The notes beneath the pieces are model-generated. The model made no database searches and was not told the origin of the DNA. It saw only the letters and a list, made by a program, of their open reading frames with translations. Both the position numbers and the translations under genes were made by a program. Positions 8,989 to 18,381 of a DNA stretch of 64,000 nucleotides are shown piece after piece. The DNA comes from Corynebacterium occultum (GTDB lineage Bacteria > Actinomycetota > Actinomycetes > Mycobacteriales > Mycobacteriaceae): positions 2,604,001 to 2,668,000 of the forward strand of contig NZ_CP046455.1 in NCBI RefSeq assembly GCF_009734425.1, in the 5' to 3' direction. How positions within the stretch are numbered: position 1 is the stretch's first letter; every line of letters begins with the position of its first letter.

Positions 8989-9014
8989 CCCCCTGCCCGG
9001 CAAGGGGCAGGGGG
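8989..9014. terminator. Hairpin between convergent genes
   Basis: CCCCCTGCCC and GGGCAGGGGG form a perfect 10-base stem with a 6-base loop between the converging deacetylase and panC-like genes. No T-run flanks it on either side. Confidence 0.5.
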
Positions 9015-9028
9015 CGTCGATAAGCGTG

Positions 9029-9844
9029 TTATTCCTGCTCGCCGAGGTTGCGGAAACCGATCCCCACCGGCACCCCGGCATTGTCGATCAGGCGGACCCC
9101 ACCAACCTCCGCGGCGATGAAAAGGCGGGCATTGCCCTCCACCGGCGCCTGGCCCAGATCCAGGCCACGAAGCTCCAGATACTCCGGGGTGATCCCCGCG
9201 GCTGTCAGCACGGAGGTGGCCACCTCGATGACCTTCTCCGCGCCATCCTCGGCGGCATAGGCCCCGGCGGTGAGTGCGGCGGAAAGCACCAGCGCCTGAT
9301 CGTGGGCGGCTTCGGAGACGGTGGTGTTGCGCAGCGAGATCGCCAACCCATCCGGCATCCGGACGGTGGGCACCCCATGGATGCGGCTGCTGATGTGCAG
9401 ATCGTTGAAGGCGTGCTGGGTGGCGATCAGCAGCTCGAAATCCTTCTCACCGAAGAAGACATCACTGGGCTGGACCATGTTGACCAGGGCGACTCGTTCG
9501 GTCAGCTCCAGGGCCAGCCCGCGGGCGTCCTCCATCTGGTGGGAGGGGGGCTGCACCAGGGTGCGCTGCCCATGCGGCCAGAGAATCTCCTCGTTGTAGA
9601 AGAAGACGGCATCCACCTGCTCCTCCTTGAGCGGGCTGATGTCCACCCCCTCCTCCACCGCGACGATGACGATGGCGGTGGGGATGCGCTTCGCAGCCCG
9701 CACCATCGCCAGATGACCGGCGTGGATACCCGCCCCCAGGGGCACCAGCGCCACCGGCCTACCTACCTTCCGGAAGGCACGGGACAGCACCGCCACCCCG
9801 TCCTTCTCCCGGAATTCCGTTGCCTGACCGCTTTGAAAACTCAT
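9029..9844 (-). CDS. panC: Pantoate--beta-alanine ligase (PanC)-like, divergent
   Basis: This 271-residue protein has the nucleotidyl-transferase fold of pantothenate synthetase: an N-terminal IHAGHLAMV (HxGH motif), GEKDFELL and RMPDGLAISLRN. Genuine PanC joins pantoate and beta-alanine using ATP. Several signature residues differ from the usual PTMGALHxGH, GEKDYQQL and SSRN forms, so activity is uncertain and it could be a paralogue. It ends the minus-strand operon and overlaps the preceding gene by 4 bases (ATGA). The position after a DUF2520-type gene is the same as for panC in mycobacteria. No panD follows here. Confidence 0.75.
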   Translation of the reverse strand: MSFQSGQATEFREKDGVAVLSRAFRKVGRPVALVPLGAGIHAGHLAMVRAAKRIPTAIVIVAVEEGVDISPLKEEQVDAVFFYNEEILWPHGQRTLVQPPSHQMEDARGLALELTERVALVNMVQPSDVFFGEKDFELLIATQHAFNDLHISSRIHGVPTVRMPDGLAISLRNTTVSEAAHDQALVLSAALTAGAYAAEDGAEKVIEVATSVLTAAGITPEYLELRGLDLGQAPVEGNARLFIAAEVGGVRLIDNAGVPVGIGFRNLGEQE

Positions 9845-10539
9845 GATTTATCCTCCTGGATCGCCCATAATTCTATGTCCTGCACGCCGCTGATTTCGGC
9901 GGTACGGCGGGTTAAATCGCGGTAGGTGCGGGCCCGGCCCGGATCAGCGATGGCCGCCAGTTCCCTTTCCACCGACCCCACCCCATGCAGGATCCGGCCT
10001 TGGCCCAGCTCACCGGTAATCCCCAGGGCCTTCTCCTCATTGCCCAGGGCCTCGGAGAGCAGGATGAAGGCGTCATTGCGGATGGTCTCCAGGAAACCGA
10101 CATAGCTCATGCCGGCCGCCAGCCGGGAACGCTGGGTTTCCGGGATGTTCAGGGCCTCGCCGCCGAGTTCACCGATCAGCAGCTCCACCACCGTCTCCCC
10201 CAGCTCATCCAGGGAGCCGACCGCCCAGAGCTTGTCGCTGAGGGGGTGTGCGGCGACCACCAGGGCACCGCTGGGTTCCAGGGGATCCAGCACCTGCACC
10301 CCATGGCCCAGGCAGGTGTGCAGGTAGATCTGGCCCCGCCGCGCCCCCGCCGCCAGTTCCTCCACCAGGTCGGGCAGATCCTCCTCGATCACCGAGAGCA
10401 CCACCAGCTGAAAATCGCGGGCTTCCTCGGTGTGGTGGATCCAGGAGACATCATGACCGGCCGAGGCAAGCATCAGCCCCAGGTCGATCTCATCATGTTC
10501 ATCCTCCAGGACCCCGACCTTCAGGCGTGGGCCCCTCAA
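9841..10539 (-). CDS. Rossmann-like/DUF2520-type protein, short form
   Basis: The 232-residue protein occupies the place of the Rossmann-like/DUF2520 gene that precedes panC in mycobacteria. The N-terminus (VGVLEDEHDEIDLGLMLASAGHDVSWIH) resembles a dinucleotide-binding fold but has lost the GxGxxG loop. A helical second half with VVAAHPLSDKLWAVGS and YVGFLETIRNDAFILLSEALG matches the C-terminal domain. It starts with TTG overlapping the preceding stop (TTGA). A ketopantoate-reductase-like role is possible from the neighbour panC, but the degenerate cofactor loop argues against simple enzymatic activity. Confidence 0.6.
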   Translation of the reverse strand: MRGPRLKVGVLEDEHDEIDLGLMLASAGHDVSWIHHTEEARDFQLVVLSVIEEDLPDLVEELAAGARRGQIYLHTCLGHGVQVLDPLEPSGALVVAAHPLSDKLWAVGSLDELGETVVELLIGELGGEALNIPETQRSRLAAGMSYVGFLETIRNDAFILLSEALGNEEKALGITGELGQGRILHGVGSVERELAAIADPGRARTYRDLTRRTAEISGVQDIELWAIQEDKS

Positions 10540-11834
10540 TTGCCCTCTTTCTTGATATTGGCCAGCAGGTCAGCCACTGAGACACCGTCGGAACGCTCAT
10601 CGCGGCGACGACGGCCCCGACGCTCTTCAGCGGCCTTCTCCTCGGCGCTCTGCTCGGCACCGGGCTTCTTGACACCCGGCTTCTCCGCCTCGGGGCGCTC
10701 TGGGGCACCCGGCTTCTCGGCCCGGCCTGCGGCAGCCTTCTCCGGAGCACCCCCTGCCTTGGTGGTTTCAGCTGCGGCATCCTTGGGAAGGTCCGGCTTG
10801 GCGTGTCCTGCCTTGGTGGTTTCGGCCTGGGTGGCGGCCTTCTCAGCGTCCTTGCGGGCAGCGGAGTGTGCACCCACCACCGGGCTCTTCGCCTCATCAT
10901 CGGCAACATGCTTATCACCCACGGCATCCCACTTCACAGCACCGAAGGAACCACTGTTGAAGACCCGGGTCTCAGAGGTGGAGGGGGTCGGGACCTTGGG
11001 GGTCTCCGCCACCTGCGGCTCAGCGCTCTTCACGGCGGCCCGGGCATCATCTGTGGTGGCCGTCTTCTCCGCCGGGATCTTCGGGGTTGCAGGCTGGGCT
11101 GCGGTGGGCTTGGGGGTGGGGTGCTTTTCCGCAGCAGCCTTCACCGCGGTGTCCTTCTCAGGGGAGGACTTTTCCGCCACTGTCTTGTGGGAGGCGATCT
11201 CCTCCGGGGTACGCACGATCTCCGTCTCAGCGGTGGTCGGACCCTCCGCCTCCGGACGACGCATCGGCTCCTTCGGGGTCTGACCCAGCAGGCCGGTGAC
11301 CGCGGCGGAGGAGGGCGCCCCCTTGACATGGGGCCCTCTGGGAAGACCGGCACCGGACTCCGATTCCAGCTCCATGATGCGGCGGGCCTGGGCACGCAGG
11401 GCGGCCGGCTCATAACCGAAGTCCTGGCCGCTCAAGGCCTCCAGGTTGGCACGCAATTCCGCCAGCTCCTGCTGGATCTCGGTGAGGGTGTCAGCATCCT
11501 CGGCACGCTGCTTCTCCTGGTACTCCCGGGCGAACTTCTCCTGTTCCGCCTGCTGCTCCGCTCTCTCCTTATCGGATTCCACCTCATGCAGCTTCCGTTC
11601 ATGCTGGAGCTGCTCCTCGCTGCGCTGCGCTTCACGACGGTAGCGGGTCACCAGGAAGAACCCGATGACGGCCGCCCAGAGCGCTGCGATCAGGGCAAAC
11701 TTGAGTGCGGTGTTGCTGTCGGTGACCAGCATGATCACACTGGCGATCAGGGCCAGCACAACCAGGGCGATCAACAGCATCTGACCGCGGTCGATTGCCC
11801 CAGTCGATGACTTCTCAGACTTCTCGACACTCAT
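10536..11834 (-). CDS. DUF6779-type membrane protein with long Ala/Lys/Pro-rich tail
   Basis: The 432-residue protein begins MSVEKSEKSSTG at ATG 11834; the frame is open further upstream but would overlap the DUF3180 gene. Two hydrophobic segments (about residues 18-37 and 45-63) form a hairpin in the membrane. A charged coiled-coil follows (about 65-135, rich in Glu, Gln, Lys and Arg). The rest is a low-complexity Ala/Lys/Glu/Pro tail. It corresponds by position to the mycobacterial gene between the DUF3180 and DUF2520 genes. Function is unknown. Confidence 0.78.
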   Translation of the reverse strand: MSVEKSEKSSTGAIDRGQMLLIALVVLALIASVIMLVTDSNTALKFALIAALWAAVIGFFLVTRYRREAQRSEEQLQHERKLHEVESDKERAEQQAEQEKFAREYQEKQRAEDADTLTEIQQELAELRANLEALSGQDFGYEPAALRAQARRIMELESESGAGLPRGPHVKGAPSSAAVTGLLGQTPKEPMRRPEAEGPTTAETEIVRTPEEIASHKTVAEKSSPEKDTAVKAAAEKHPTPKPTAAQPATPKIPAEKTATTDDARAAVKSAEPQVAETPKVPTPSTSETRVFNSGSFGAVKWDAVGDKHVADDEAKSPVVGAHSAARKDAEKAATQAETTKAGHAKPDLPKDAAAETTKAGGAPEKAAAGRAEKPGAPERPEAEKPGVKKPGAEQSAEEKAAEERRGRRRRDERSDGVSVADLLANIKKEGN

Positions 11835-11844
11835 GAACCCTAAT

Positions 11845-12312
11845 CTACCCAACCGGTGCGCCATCGGGGGGAGGCGGGACGTGACACACCTTCTCCAGAT
11901 AAAGTCCCGCCGCTGAAAGAGCCAGGCCGCCGGTCGCGGAAGCGATGACCCCGGGCAGGTCATCGGCAGCGGCGGCCAGGATGCCGGCCTGGGGAAAGAT
12001 GTATAAAGCCATGCCCACATAGCCCCCACCCACCACTGCCCCCGTCCAGGCGGAGGCTTTGCCGATGATGAGGAACTGCGCGGCGGTCACCGGGTTGAGC
12101 TGGCTGCGGTCCTGGCCGATCCGGCCCTCCGCCAGGCGACTCCGGACCTTGAAGGCCAGATAGCAGCAGACCCCCGCCATCACCCACAGGGTCAATGAGA
12201 CCGCCACCGGGATGCCGGCCATCCGACCATAGAAACCCCAGGTCAAAATGAGTGAAGCCAGGGCGATGAAGACACCGGTGCCGATCAGCTGCCAGAGCGG
12301 GGTTCTTTTCAT
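11845..12312 (-). CDS. DUF3180 membrane protein
   Basis: This 155-residue protein has four hydrophobic segments and the conserved central block RLNPVTAAQ-like LNPVTAAQFLIIGKASAWTGA, characteristic of DUF3180, which follows folK in many actinobacteria. Its start overlaps the folK stop by 4 bases (ATGA). The function is unknown; constant linkage to the folate genes does not by itself show a folate role. Confidence 0.85.
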   Translation of the reverse strand: MKRTPLWQLIGTGVFIALASLILTWGFYGRMAGIPVAVSLTLWVMAGVCCYLAFKVRSRLAEGRIGQDRSQLNPVTAAQFLIIGKASAWTGAVVGGGYVGMALYIFPQAGILAAAADDLPGVIASATGGLALSAAGLYLEKVCHVPPPPDGAPVG

Positions 12313-12812
12313 TGCGGCAGGGAGAACTCCCCGATGCGGCGCACCCCGGCCACATCCTCCGCAGATAACTGCGCGATCAGCTCCGCCAGGCCCACTCCCT
12401 TGAGCCGGGCCGCAGGATCGGCCTCCAGCCAGGGCACCAGCACAAAAGCGCGCTGTACGGCGAAGGGATGCGGGAGTGTGAGCACCGCGTCGTCGTCAAG
12501 CACTTCCTGCCCGGTGTCATCGAGGACCTGCACCACATCAACATCCAGGGTGCGGGGCCCCCACCTGCGGATACGCTTGCGTTCCGCGGCTTCTTCCAGG
12601 GCCTGGCCGCGGCGCAGCAACTCCAGGGGGGTCTGCTCCACCTCCACGATCAGCACCGCATTGAGGAACTCATCCTGGTCGACGACACCCCAGGGCGGGG
12701 TGGCATACACCCCGGAAGCGGCGCGGGTTTCGGTGGAAAATTCGCTGCGAACGGTGTCCAGCAGGGCACGACGGTCATCCAAGTTGGAGCCGATCGAGAG
12801 CACCGCACGCAT
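12309..12812 (-). CDS. folK: 6-hydroxymethyl-7,8-dihydropterin pyrophosphokinase
   Basis: The 167-residue enzyme transfers pyrophosphate from ATP to hydroxymethyl-dihydropterin in folate synthesis. It shows LSIGSNLDD at the N-terminus, then the HPPK signature RRWGPRTLDVDVV and LPHPFAVQRAFVLVPW. The length is usual. The ATG shares one base with the folB stop (TGATG), which points to translational coupling in the fol operon. Confidence 0.95.
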   Translation of the reverse strand: MRAVLSIGSNLDDRRALLDTVRSEFSTETRAASGVYATPPWGVVDQDEFLNAVLIVEVEQTPLELLRRGQALEEAAERKRIRRWGPRTLDVDVVQVLDDTGQEVLDDDAVLTLPHPFAVQRAFVLVPWLEADPAARLKGVGLAELIAQLSAEDVAGVRRIGEFSLPQ

Positions 12813-13201
12813 CAGGAACCGCTCCGCATGCTCTTACGGGAGCGCCGAGCCACCACGGCAACATCCTGGAACTGCAGCGGGATGGGGGCCTGTGGTTTGT
12901 GCAGGGTGACCTCCACGGCATGCAGCTGGGGGAACTCGCGCATCACGGACTCCGCGATCTCGGTGGCCACGGTTTCGATCAGGTCGCGGGAGGGACCGGT
13001 GACGATGCCATGGGCAAGGGCAGCCAGCTCTGCGTAGTTCACGGTCAGCTGCAGATCATCGGTGGCGGCGGCCTGATTAAAATCCAACCAGCAGGCCAGG
13101 TCCACGATGAAGGGCTGCCCCTCCCGCTTCTCCGCCTCGAAAACCCCGTGATAACCGAAGCATTCCAGGCCCTTGAGTTCAATGCGGTCAGCCACGGACA
13201 C
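12812..13201 (-). CDS. folB: Dihydroneopterin aldolase
   Basis: The 129-residue enzyme converts dihydroneopterin to hydroxymethyl-dihydropterin. The motif ELKGLECFGYHGVFEAEKREGQPFIVD is the family signature, including the YHG and catalytic-site Glu, and TVNYAELA and LIETVATEIA follow as expected. I start it at GTG 13201, inside the end of folP (14-base overlap). A longer open frame exists upstream but is only the shadow of folP. Confidence 0.93.
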   Translation of the reverse strand: MSVADRIELKGLECFGYHGVFEAEKREGQPFIVDLACWLDFNQAAATDDLQLTVNYAELAALAHGIVTGPSRDLIETVATEIAESVMREFPQLHAVEVTLHKPQAPIPLQFQDVAVVARRSRKSMRSGS

Positions 13202-14093
13202 CACTCCGGGACTGATGGCCCTCGCCACGGTAGACGCCGGCACTGTTCCACAGTGCCGCCACATCCACCGCATCCCGGGACACGGCGACATCGTGGACGC
13301 GCACTCCCCAGGCCCCCATCTGGGCGGAGATCGCGGTGACCGCAGCGGTCGCCGGATCAGCCTCGGTGGGGTGCACCGCCGCGGCGGCCTCCGGGGTGGC
13401 GGCACGCTCCCGACGCACCCCCGCCAGGAAACGCTTCCGGGAGGCGCCGACCAGCATCGGGAACTCGCCTTCCAGCAGGGTGGGCAGAGCGTGGAGCAGG
13501 GCCCAGTTATCCTCCCGGGACTTGGCGAATCCCAGGCCCGGATCCAGCACGATATTATCGCGTGCCACCCCGGCGGCCAGGGCCTTCTCCACCAGTTCAT
13601 CCAGGGTCTGGCGGACATCAGCCACCACATCACCGGCGTGATCCGCCCGGCCGGCGGCATCCCCGAAACGCACCGTCTTCCAGTGCATCAGACAGACCGG
13701 GATATCGGACTGCGCCATCACCCGGAACATCTCCGGATCGGCCAGCCCACCCGAAACATCATTGATCATCGACACCCCGGCCTCGGCCGCAGCTTCCGCC
13801 ACGGAGGCCCGCATGGTGTCCACACTGGTGGGGATGCCGTCCTGGGCCAGCGCCCGGATCACCGGGGTGACCCTGGCACGCTCATCCTCGGCAGCCACCC
13901 GGGTGGCCCCGGGGCGGGTGGACTCACCCCCGATGTCGATCATGTCCGCACCAGCGGCCACCAGCTCATGGGCATGTTCGAGGGCAGCGTCGACATGGAG
14001 GTAGCGGCCCCCGTCAGAGAAGGAATCCTCGGTGACATTGACGATGCCCATCACCAGGCAACGATCCGGAACAGTGAGATCAGCGACCCGCAT
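13188..14093 (-). CDS. folP: Dihydropteroate synthase
   Basis: The 301-residue enzyme condenses hydroxymethyl-dihydropterin pyrophosphate with p-aminobenzoate and is the sulfonamide target. Visible motifs are MGIVNVTEDSFSDGG near residue 15, DIGGESTRPGA, the SVDT strand, the ND of INDVSGG, DPGLGFAKS and GASRKRF. The start ATG 14093 shares one base with the folE stop. A longer frame runs into folE and was not used. Confidence 0.95.
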   Translation of the reverse strand: MRVADLTVPDRCLVMGIVNVTEDSFSDGGRYLHVDAALEHAHELVAAGADMIDIGGESTRPGATRVAAEDERARVTPVIRALAQDGIPTSVDTMRASVAEAAAEAGVSMINDVSGGLADPEMFRVMAQSDIPVCLMHWKTVRFGDAAGRADHAGDVVADVRQTLDELVEKALAAGVARDNIVLDPGLGFAKSREDNWALLHALPTLLEGEFPMLVGASRKRFLAGVRRERAATPEAAAAVHPTEADPATAAVTAISAQMGAWGVRVHDVAVSRDAVDVAALWNSAGVYRGEGHQSRSGVRG

Positions 14094-14674
14094 CAGGCAC
14101 CCCGGATCAGGGTAAGGACCTCCGCGCGGGAAGCGGCGCTGGTCTTGAAACCACCCCGCACCGCCGATGTGGTGGTCATGGCACCAGGCTTGCGGATGCC
14201 GCGCATCGCCATGCACAGGTGCTCGCACTCAATGACGACGATCGCGGAGTGCGCGCCGAGACGATCCATCAGCGCGTCGGCGATCTGGGAGGTCAGGCGT
14301 TCCTGCACCTGGGGGCGCTTGGCGTACATGTCGGCCAGGCGGGCCAGTTTGGACAGTCCGGTGACCCGGCCGTCTTCACCGGGGATATAGCCGATGTGGG
14401 CCACCCCGTAGAAGGGCACCAGGTGGTGCTCACAGGTGGAGTAGATCGGGATATCACGCACCAGGACGAGTTCCTGGTGATCCTCGCTGAAGGACTTGGC
14501 CAGCACCTCGGTCGGATCAACATGAAGTCCGGAGAAGATCTCCTGATAGGCCTTGGCCACTCTGGTGGGGGTTTCCAGCAGGCCTTCCCGCTCCGGATCC
14601 TCCCCCACCGCGATGAGAAGCTCACGCACGGCAGCCTCAGCCCGCTCAAAATCAAACTCAGCGCTCACGTTCAT
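14093..14674 (-). CDS. folE: GTP cyclohydrolase I
   Basis: The 193-residue enzyme makes dihydroneopterin triphosphate from GTP, the first step of folate synthesis. It contains the zinc-site [22 protein letters not shown], the RPQVQERLT region and ECEHLCM with the second zinc Cys. The start at 14674 is inside the end of ftsH (17-base overlap) with GAAGAGG just upstream. Longer open frames upstream belong to ftsH. Confidence 0.95.
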   Translation of the reverse strand: MNVSAEFDFERAEAAVRELLIAVGEDPEREGLLETPTRVAKAYQEIFSGLHVDPTEVLAKSFSEDHQELVLVRDIPIYSTCEHHLVPFYGVAHIGYIPGEDGRVTGLSKLARLADMYAKRPQVQERLTSQIADALMDRLGAHSAIVVIECEHLCMAMRGIRKPGAMTTTSAVRGGFKTSAASRAEVLTLIRGA

Positions 14675-17501
14675 CCTCTTCGTCCTTGTTCTCCGGGACC
14701 TGCCGTCCCGGCGTGTCTTCAGCCTGCTCCGGCTTATCCTCAGCATTCCAGCCGTGGTCGGGGCGCTCATGCTCGGGGAGCCGGAAACCGATGAACTCGG
14801 TCTTGGCTTCACTCGGCGCACTGAAATTCGGTGCGCTCTGCCCCGGGTCAGTATGCGCCGCGGCATGATCCTCGGCGGCGGTGGCCGGATCAGCGGCAGC
14901 CGGGGTCACCCCACCGGGGGTACCGATGCCATAGGCCTTCATCCCGGGGTGCTCCGCGGTGTGCTGCTGCGGCACTCCCGGATCAACCGGGGAGGGGGTG
15001 TAAGGGTTGGGGTGGCGGGCAGGCTGGGGATCCTCCAGCGAGGAAGGCTGCTGGCGGGAAACCCGGGGGTCCTGCTGGCCCTGCTGATTCTGGGGGTTCG
15101 GCTGGTTCTGCTGGCCGGGCTGCGCCGGGAACTCCCCGGTCGGTGCCTGCGAAGGGGACTGCTGGGGTTTCTCGGAACGCTGGGGCTGCCCTGCGGGTTG
15201 GCCCGGCGCCCCCTGGGCGGTGCTTCCGCCCACAGCGGTGCTGCCTCCCACAGGGGTACTTCCGCCCACAGGGGTGCTGCCTCCCACAGGGGTACTTCCG
15301 CCCACAGGGGTGCTGCCCCCCTGGGAGGAATTCGGCCAACCCGGCACCGACCAATCAGCCGGCGGCGGCGGAGTGCCACCCCCCACTGAGGCACCTGAGG
15401 TTTCCGGGGCGGAGTGACGGCCACCGGAAGCATCACCTCCGGCGTTGACCGGTCCCTGTTCCGGGGCGACGGGCGAGAACTGCTCCTTCTGGGCGGCAAG
15501 TTCAGCTTCCCGCTTGGCCCGGGCCGTCTTGGCGGCTTCGAGCAGGGAGAAACGCTTCGGCGGTTCCTCACCACGTTCCAGCGCCAGCTCCACCGGGGTC
15601 TTGACCGGCTCGCGCTCCTCCATCATGGGGAAGCGGGTGTTCTCCTCGGGGAAGACATCCCCGGCTGCCTCGGGTTCAATGTCACTGAAGAGAATCTCCA
15701 GGTCAGGACGACGCAGGGTCTCCTTCTCCAGCAGCTTCTCAGCCAGCTTATCCAGGTGGTCACGGTACTGGTGGAGGATGGAATAGGCCTTCTCATGGGC
15801 CTTGTTCACCAGGTAGCGGACCTGCTCATCGATCTGCTCCGCGATGGCCGGGGAGTAATCCAGGGAACCACTGCCACCCCGCCCGGAGAAGGGATCCCCC
15901 TGCTCCTCGCCGTACTTGACGGTGCCCAATGTCGGGGACATGCCATATTCGGTGACCATGGCGCGGGCGATCTTGGTGGCCTGCTCAATATCGGCGGAGG
16001 CACCGGTGGTGGGCTCACCGAAGACGAGTTCCTCGGCGGCGCGGCCACCCATGGCGAACACCAGACGGGCGAAGAGCTCATCGCGGTTGTACATGCCGCG
16101 GTCATCTTCCTGGGCGGTCATCGCATGACCACCGGTGCGGCCACGGGCCAGGATGGTGACCTTGTAGACCCGCTCGATGTCCTTCTGCGCCCAGGCCGCC
16201 AGGGTGTGCCCACCCTCGTGGTAGGCGGTGACCTTCTTCTCCTTCTCGGAGATGATCTTGCCTTCCCGGCGGGGACCACCGACCACCCGGTCAGTGGCCT
16301 CCTCCAGGGCGTCCGCGGTGATCACATTGCCACCGATACGTGCGGTCAACAGGGCCGCCTCATTCAGCACATTGGCCAGGTCAGCGCCGGACATACCGGC
16401 GGTGCGCTTGGCCAGGGCCTTGATATCGGCATCCGGGGCGAAGGGCTTGCCCTTGGAGTGGACCTGCAGGATCTGCTCACGGCCCGCCAGATCCGGGTTG
16501 GTCACCGGGATCTGACGGTCGAAGCGGCCCGGACGCAGCAGCGCCGGGTCGAGGATGTCCGGGCGGTTGGTGGCCGCCATGATGATCACGCCTTCGCGGT
16601 CACCGAAACCATCCATCTCCACCAGCAGCTGGTTCAGGGTCTGCTCGCGCTCATCATGCCCACCACCGGTGCCGGAACCACGCTGGCGGCCCACGGCGTC
16701 AATCTCATCGACGAAGATGATGCAGGGACTGTTCTCCTTGGCCTGCTTGAACAGGTCACGCACCCGGGAGGCACCCACACCGACGAACATCTCCACGAAG
16801 TCGGAACCGGAGATGGAGTAGAAGGGCACCCCGGCCTCACCCGCGACCGCACGGGCCAACAGGGTCTTACCGGTGCCGGGCGGGCCATAAAGCAGCACAC
16901 CCCGGGGGATCTTCGCACCCAGTTCCTCATAGCGGGCGGAGTCCTGCAGGAAGTCCTTGATCTCGTGGAGCTCCGCCACCGCCTCATCTGCACCGGCGAC
17001 ATCCTCGAAGGTGTTCTTCGGCATGTCCTTGGTCAGTTCCTTGGCCTTGCTGCCACCCATGCCGAACATGCCGCCACCAGCCTGCATCCGGGTCAGGAAG
17101 AAGAAGAGCAGACCGAAGAGGATCAGCATCGGCAGCAGGAAGGTCACCATGGAACCCAGGAGACTGTCCTGGGTGACATTGGTTTCGTACTTCTCGGTGT
17201 CACTGGCCTGCACCGCATCGAAGATCTGGGGGGCGGTCCGCGCCGGATACTGGGTGATCAGCTCCTCGACACCCTCCCGCTCCTCGATGGTGACCGGTTC
17301 GCGCAGGGTCAGCCGGAGCTGCTGCTCACGGTCATCGATCTGCGCTTCGGCAACGTTATTGGCGTCCAGTTGGCTCAGCGCCACCGAGGTTTCCACCCGC
17401 TGGAATCCACGGGTGTCATCGGTGAGGAAGCTGAAGAGGAAGAGGATGATGAGGACGACGGCTGCGATGCCGCCGTACTTGAGGAGTTTCTGGTTTTTCA
17501 T
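14658..17501 (-). CDS. ftsH: ATP-dependent membrane zinc metalloprotease FtsH with long disordered tail
   Basis: The 947-residue protein is an AAA+ membrane protease that extracts and degrades membrane and unstable proteins. It has two N-terminal membrane helices (about 10-27 and 115-137) around a short extracytoplasmic domain, Walker A GPPGTGKT (206-213), Walker B IIFVDEID, the SRH region ([19 protein letters not shown]) and the zinc site HEGGH (428-432). The core ends near residue 640. The remaining about 300 residues are Pro/Gln/Gly-rich and disordered, far longer than in most bacteria, with GGSTPV repeats. It heads the folate operon. Confidence 0.96.
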   Translation of the reverse strand: MKNQKLLKYGGIAAVVLIILFLFSFLTDDTRGFQRVETSVALSQLDANNVAEAQIDDREQQLRLTLREPVTIEEREGVEELITQYPARTAPQIFDAVQASDTEKYETNVTQDSLLGSMVTFLLPMLILFGLLFFFLTRMQAGGGMFGMGGSKAKELTKDMPKNTFEDVAGADEAVAELHEIKDFLQDSARYEELGAKIPRGVLLYGPPGTGKTLLARAVAGEAGVPFYSISGSDFVEMFVGVGASRVRDLFKQAKENSPCIIFVDEIDAVGRQRGSGTGGGHDEREQTLNQLLVEMDGFGDREGVIIMAATNRPDILDPALLRPGRFDRQIPVTNPDLAGREQILQVHSKGKPFAPDADIKALAKRTAGMSGADLANVLNEAALLTARIGGNVITADALEEATDRVVGGPRREGKIISEKEKKVTAYHEGGHTLAAWAQKDIERVYKVTILARGRTGGHAMTAQEDDRGMYNRDELFARLVFAMGGRAAEELVFGEPTTGASADIEQATKIARAMVTEYGMSPTLGTVKYGEEQGDPFSGRGGSGSLDYSPAIAEQIDEQVRYLVNKAHEKAYSILHQYRDHLDKLAEKLLEKETLRRPDLEILFSDIEPEAAGDVFPEENTRFPMMEEREPVKTPVELALERGEEPPKRFSLLEAAKTARAKREAELAAQKEQFSPVAPEQGPVNAGGDASGGRHSAPETSGASVGGGTPPPPADWSVPGWPNSSQGGSTPVGGSTPVGGSTPVGGSTPVGGSTAVGGSTAQGAPGQPAGQPQRSEKPQQSPSQAPTGEFPAQPGQQNQPNPQNQQGQQDPRVSRQQPSSLEDPQPARHPNPYTPSPVDPGVPQQHTAEHPGMKAYGIGTPGGVTPAAADPATAAEDHAAAHTDPGQSAPNFSAPSEAKTEFIGFRLPEHERPDHGWNAEDKPEQAEDTPGRQVPENKDEEDERER
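15211..15322 (-). repeat. Tandem 18-base repeat in the FtsH tail
   Basis: Five full 18-base units (15223-15312) and flanking partial units encode GGSTPV or GGSTAV six times in FtsH. Neighbouring units alternate in two versions, so the array also repeats with a 36-base period, as if it grew by duplicating pairs. Copy number is likely to vary between strains. Confidence 0.85.
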
Positions 17502-17708
17502 GGGGACAGCCGGGTCTGCGTTGGCGCTCGGCCTGGGCCTTTCTGTGCGGAGACGACACTGCGGGGCGGTGCGGTGAGGGTCTGACCTTTAGGGTCCCAC
17601 CTCGTCCCTTCGGAAGGTGCGGGACAGAAAACGGTACGCGGGGGGTACTGCTGGGTATGTCTAGATTTCCAACGCCTGAGCGGGGTGATTCGTTCCCTGG
17701 GCAGGTAG

Positions 17709-18296
17709 CTAGTTGTCGGAGTAGACGCTGGGGTTGAGGGTGCCCACGTAGGGCAGGTCCCGATAATGCTCGGCGTAGTCGAGACCGTAGCCGATGACGA
17801 ACTCGTTGGGAATGTCGAAACCAACGTCGAAGAGATCGATCTTGGCGGTCTGCACCTCCGGCTTGCGCAGCAGGGTGACCACCTCCAGGGACTTGGGGCG
17901 ACGCACCTTGAGGTTCTTCAGCAGCCAGGACAGGGTCAGGCCGGAGTCGATGATGTCCTCGACGATGACGACATTGCGGTCCTCGATGTCCCGGTCCAGG
18001 TCCTTGAGGATGCGGACCACACCGGAGGAGCTGGTGGAGTTGCCGTAGGAGGAGACGGCCATGAACTCCATCTGGCTGGGGATGGACAGCTCGCGGGCGA
18101 AATCAGTGAGGAAGAACACCGCCCCCTTGAGGACACAGACCAGCAGCAGATCATCCTCGCTGTCGGCGTACTGGCGGGAGAGTTTGTCGGCCATCTCCTT
18201 GATACGCTGCTTCAGCTGATCCTCACTGATGAGGACGGCCTCCACATCAGTGCCGTACTTGTTCTCCGGAACGTTGAAGTCTTTCTGATCGTGCAT
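17709..18296 (-). CDS. hpt: Hypoxanthine(-guanine) phosphoribosyltransferase
   Basis: The 195-residue purine-salvage enzyme uses PRPP to turn hypoxanthine or guanine into IMP or GMP. It has the PRPP-binding loop [13 protein letters not shown], the flexible-loop segment [11 protein letters not shown] and the C-terminal DLPYVGTL. The length is usual. It lies between tilS and ftsH, the standard order tilS-hpt-ftsH. Confidence 0.95.
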   Translation of the reverse strand: MHDQKDFNVPENKYGTDVEAVLISEDQLKQRIKEMADKLSRQYADSEDDLLLVCVLKGAVFFLTDFARELSIPSQMEFMAVSSYGNSTSSSGVVRILKDLDRDIEDRNVVIVEDIIDSGLTLSWLLKNLKVRRPKSLEVVTLLRKPEVQTAKIDLFDVGFDIPNEFVIGYGLDYAEHYRDLPYVGTLNPSVYSDN

Positions 18297-18381
18297 CAGG
18301 GGTTCCCTCTCACTTTGTGGTGACCAGCAGGATAAAGCTCAATGTCGCCCATACTACTTACCGGGGCGACACCAATTGAAC

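Noticed and set aside
13173..14390. 405-residue plus-strand frame across folP and folE
   Set aside because: Antisense shadow of well-supported folate genes; His/Gly/Arg-rich sequence with no motif.
15414..17585. 723-residue plus-strand frame
   Set aside because: Exact antisense of ftsH, whose catalytic motifs are intact.
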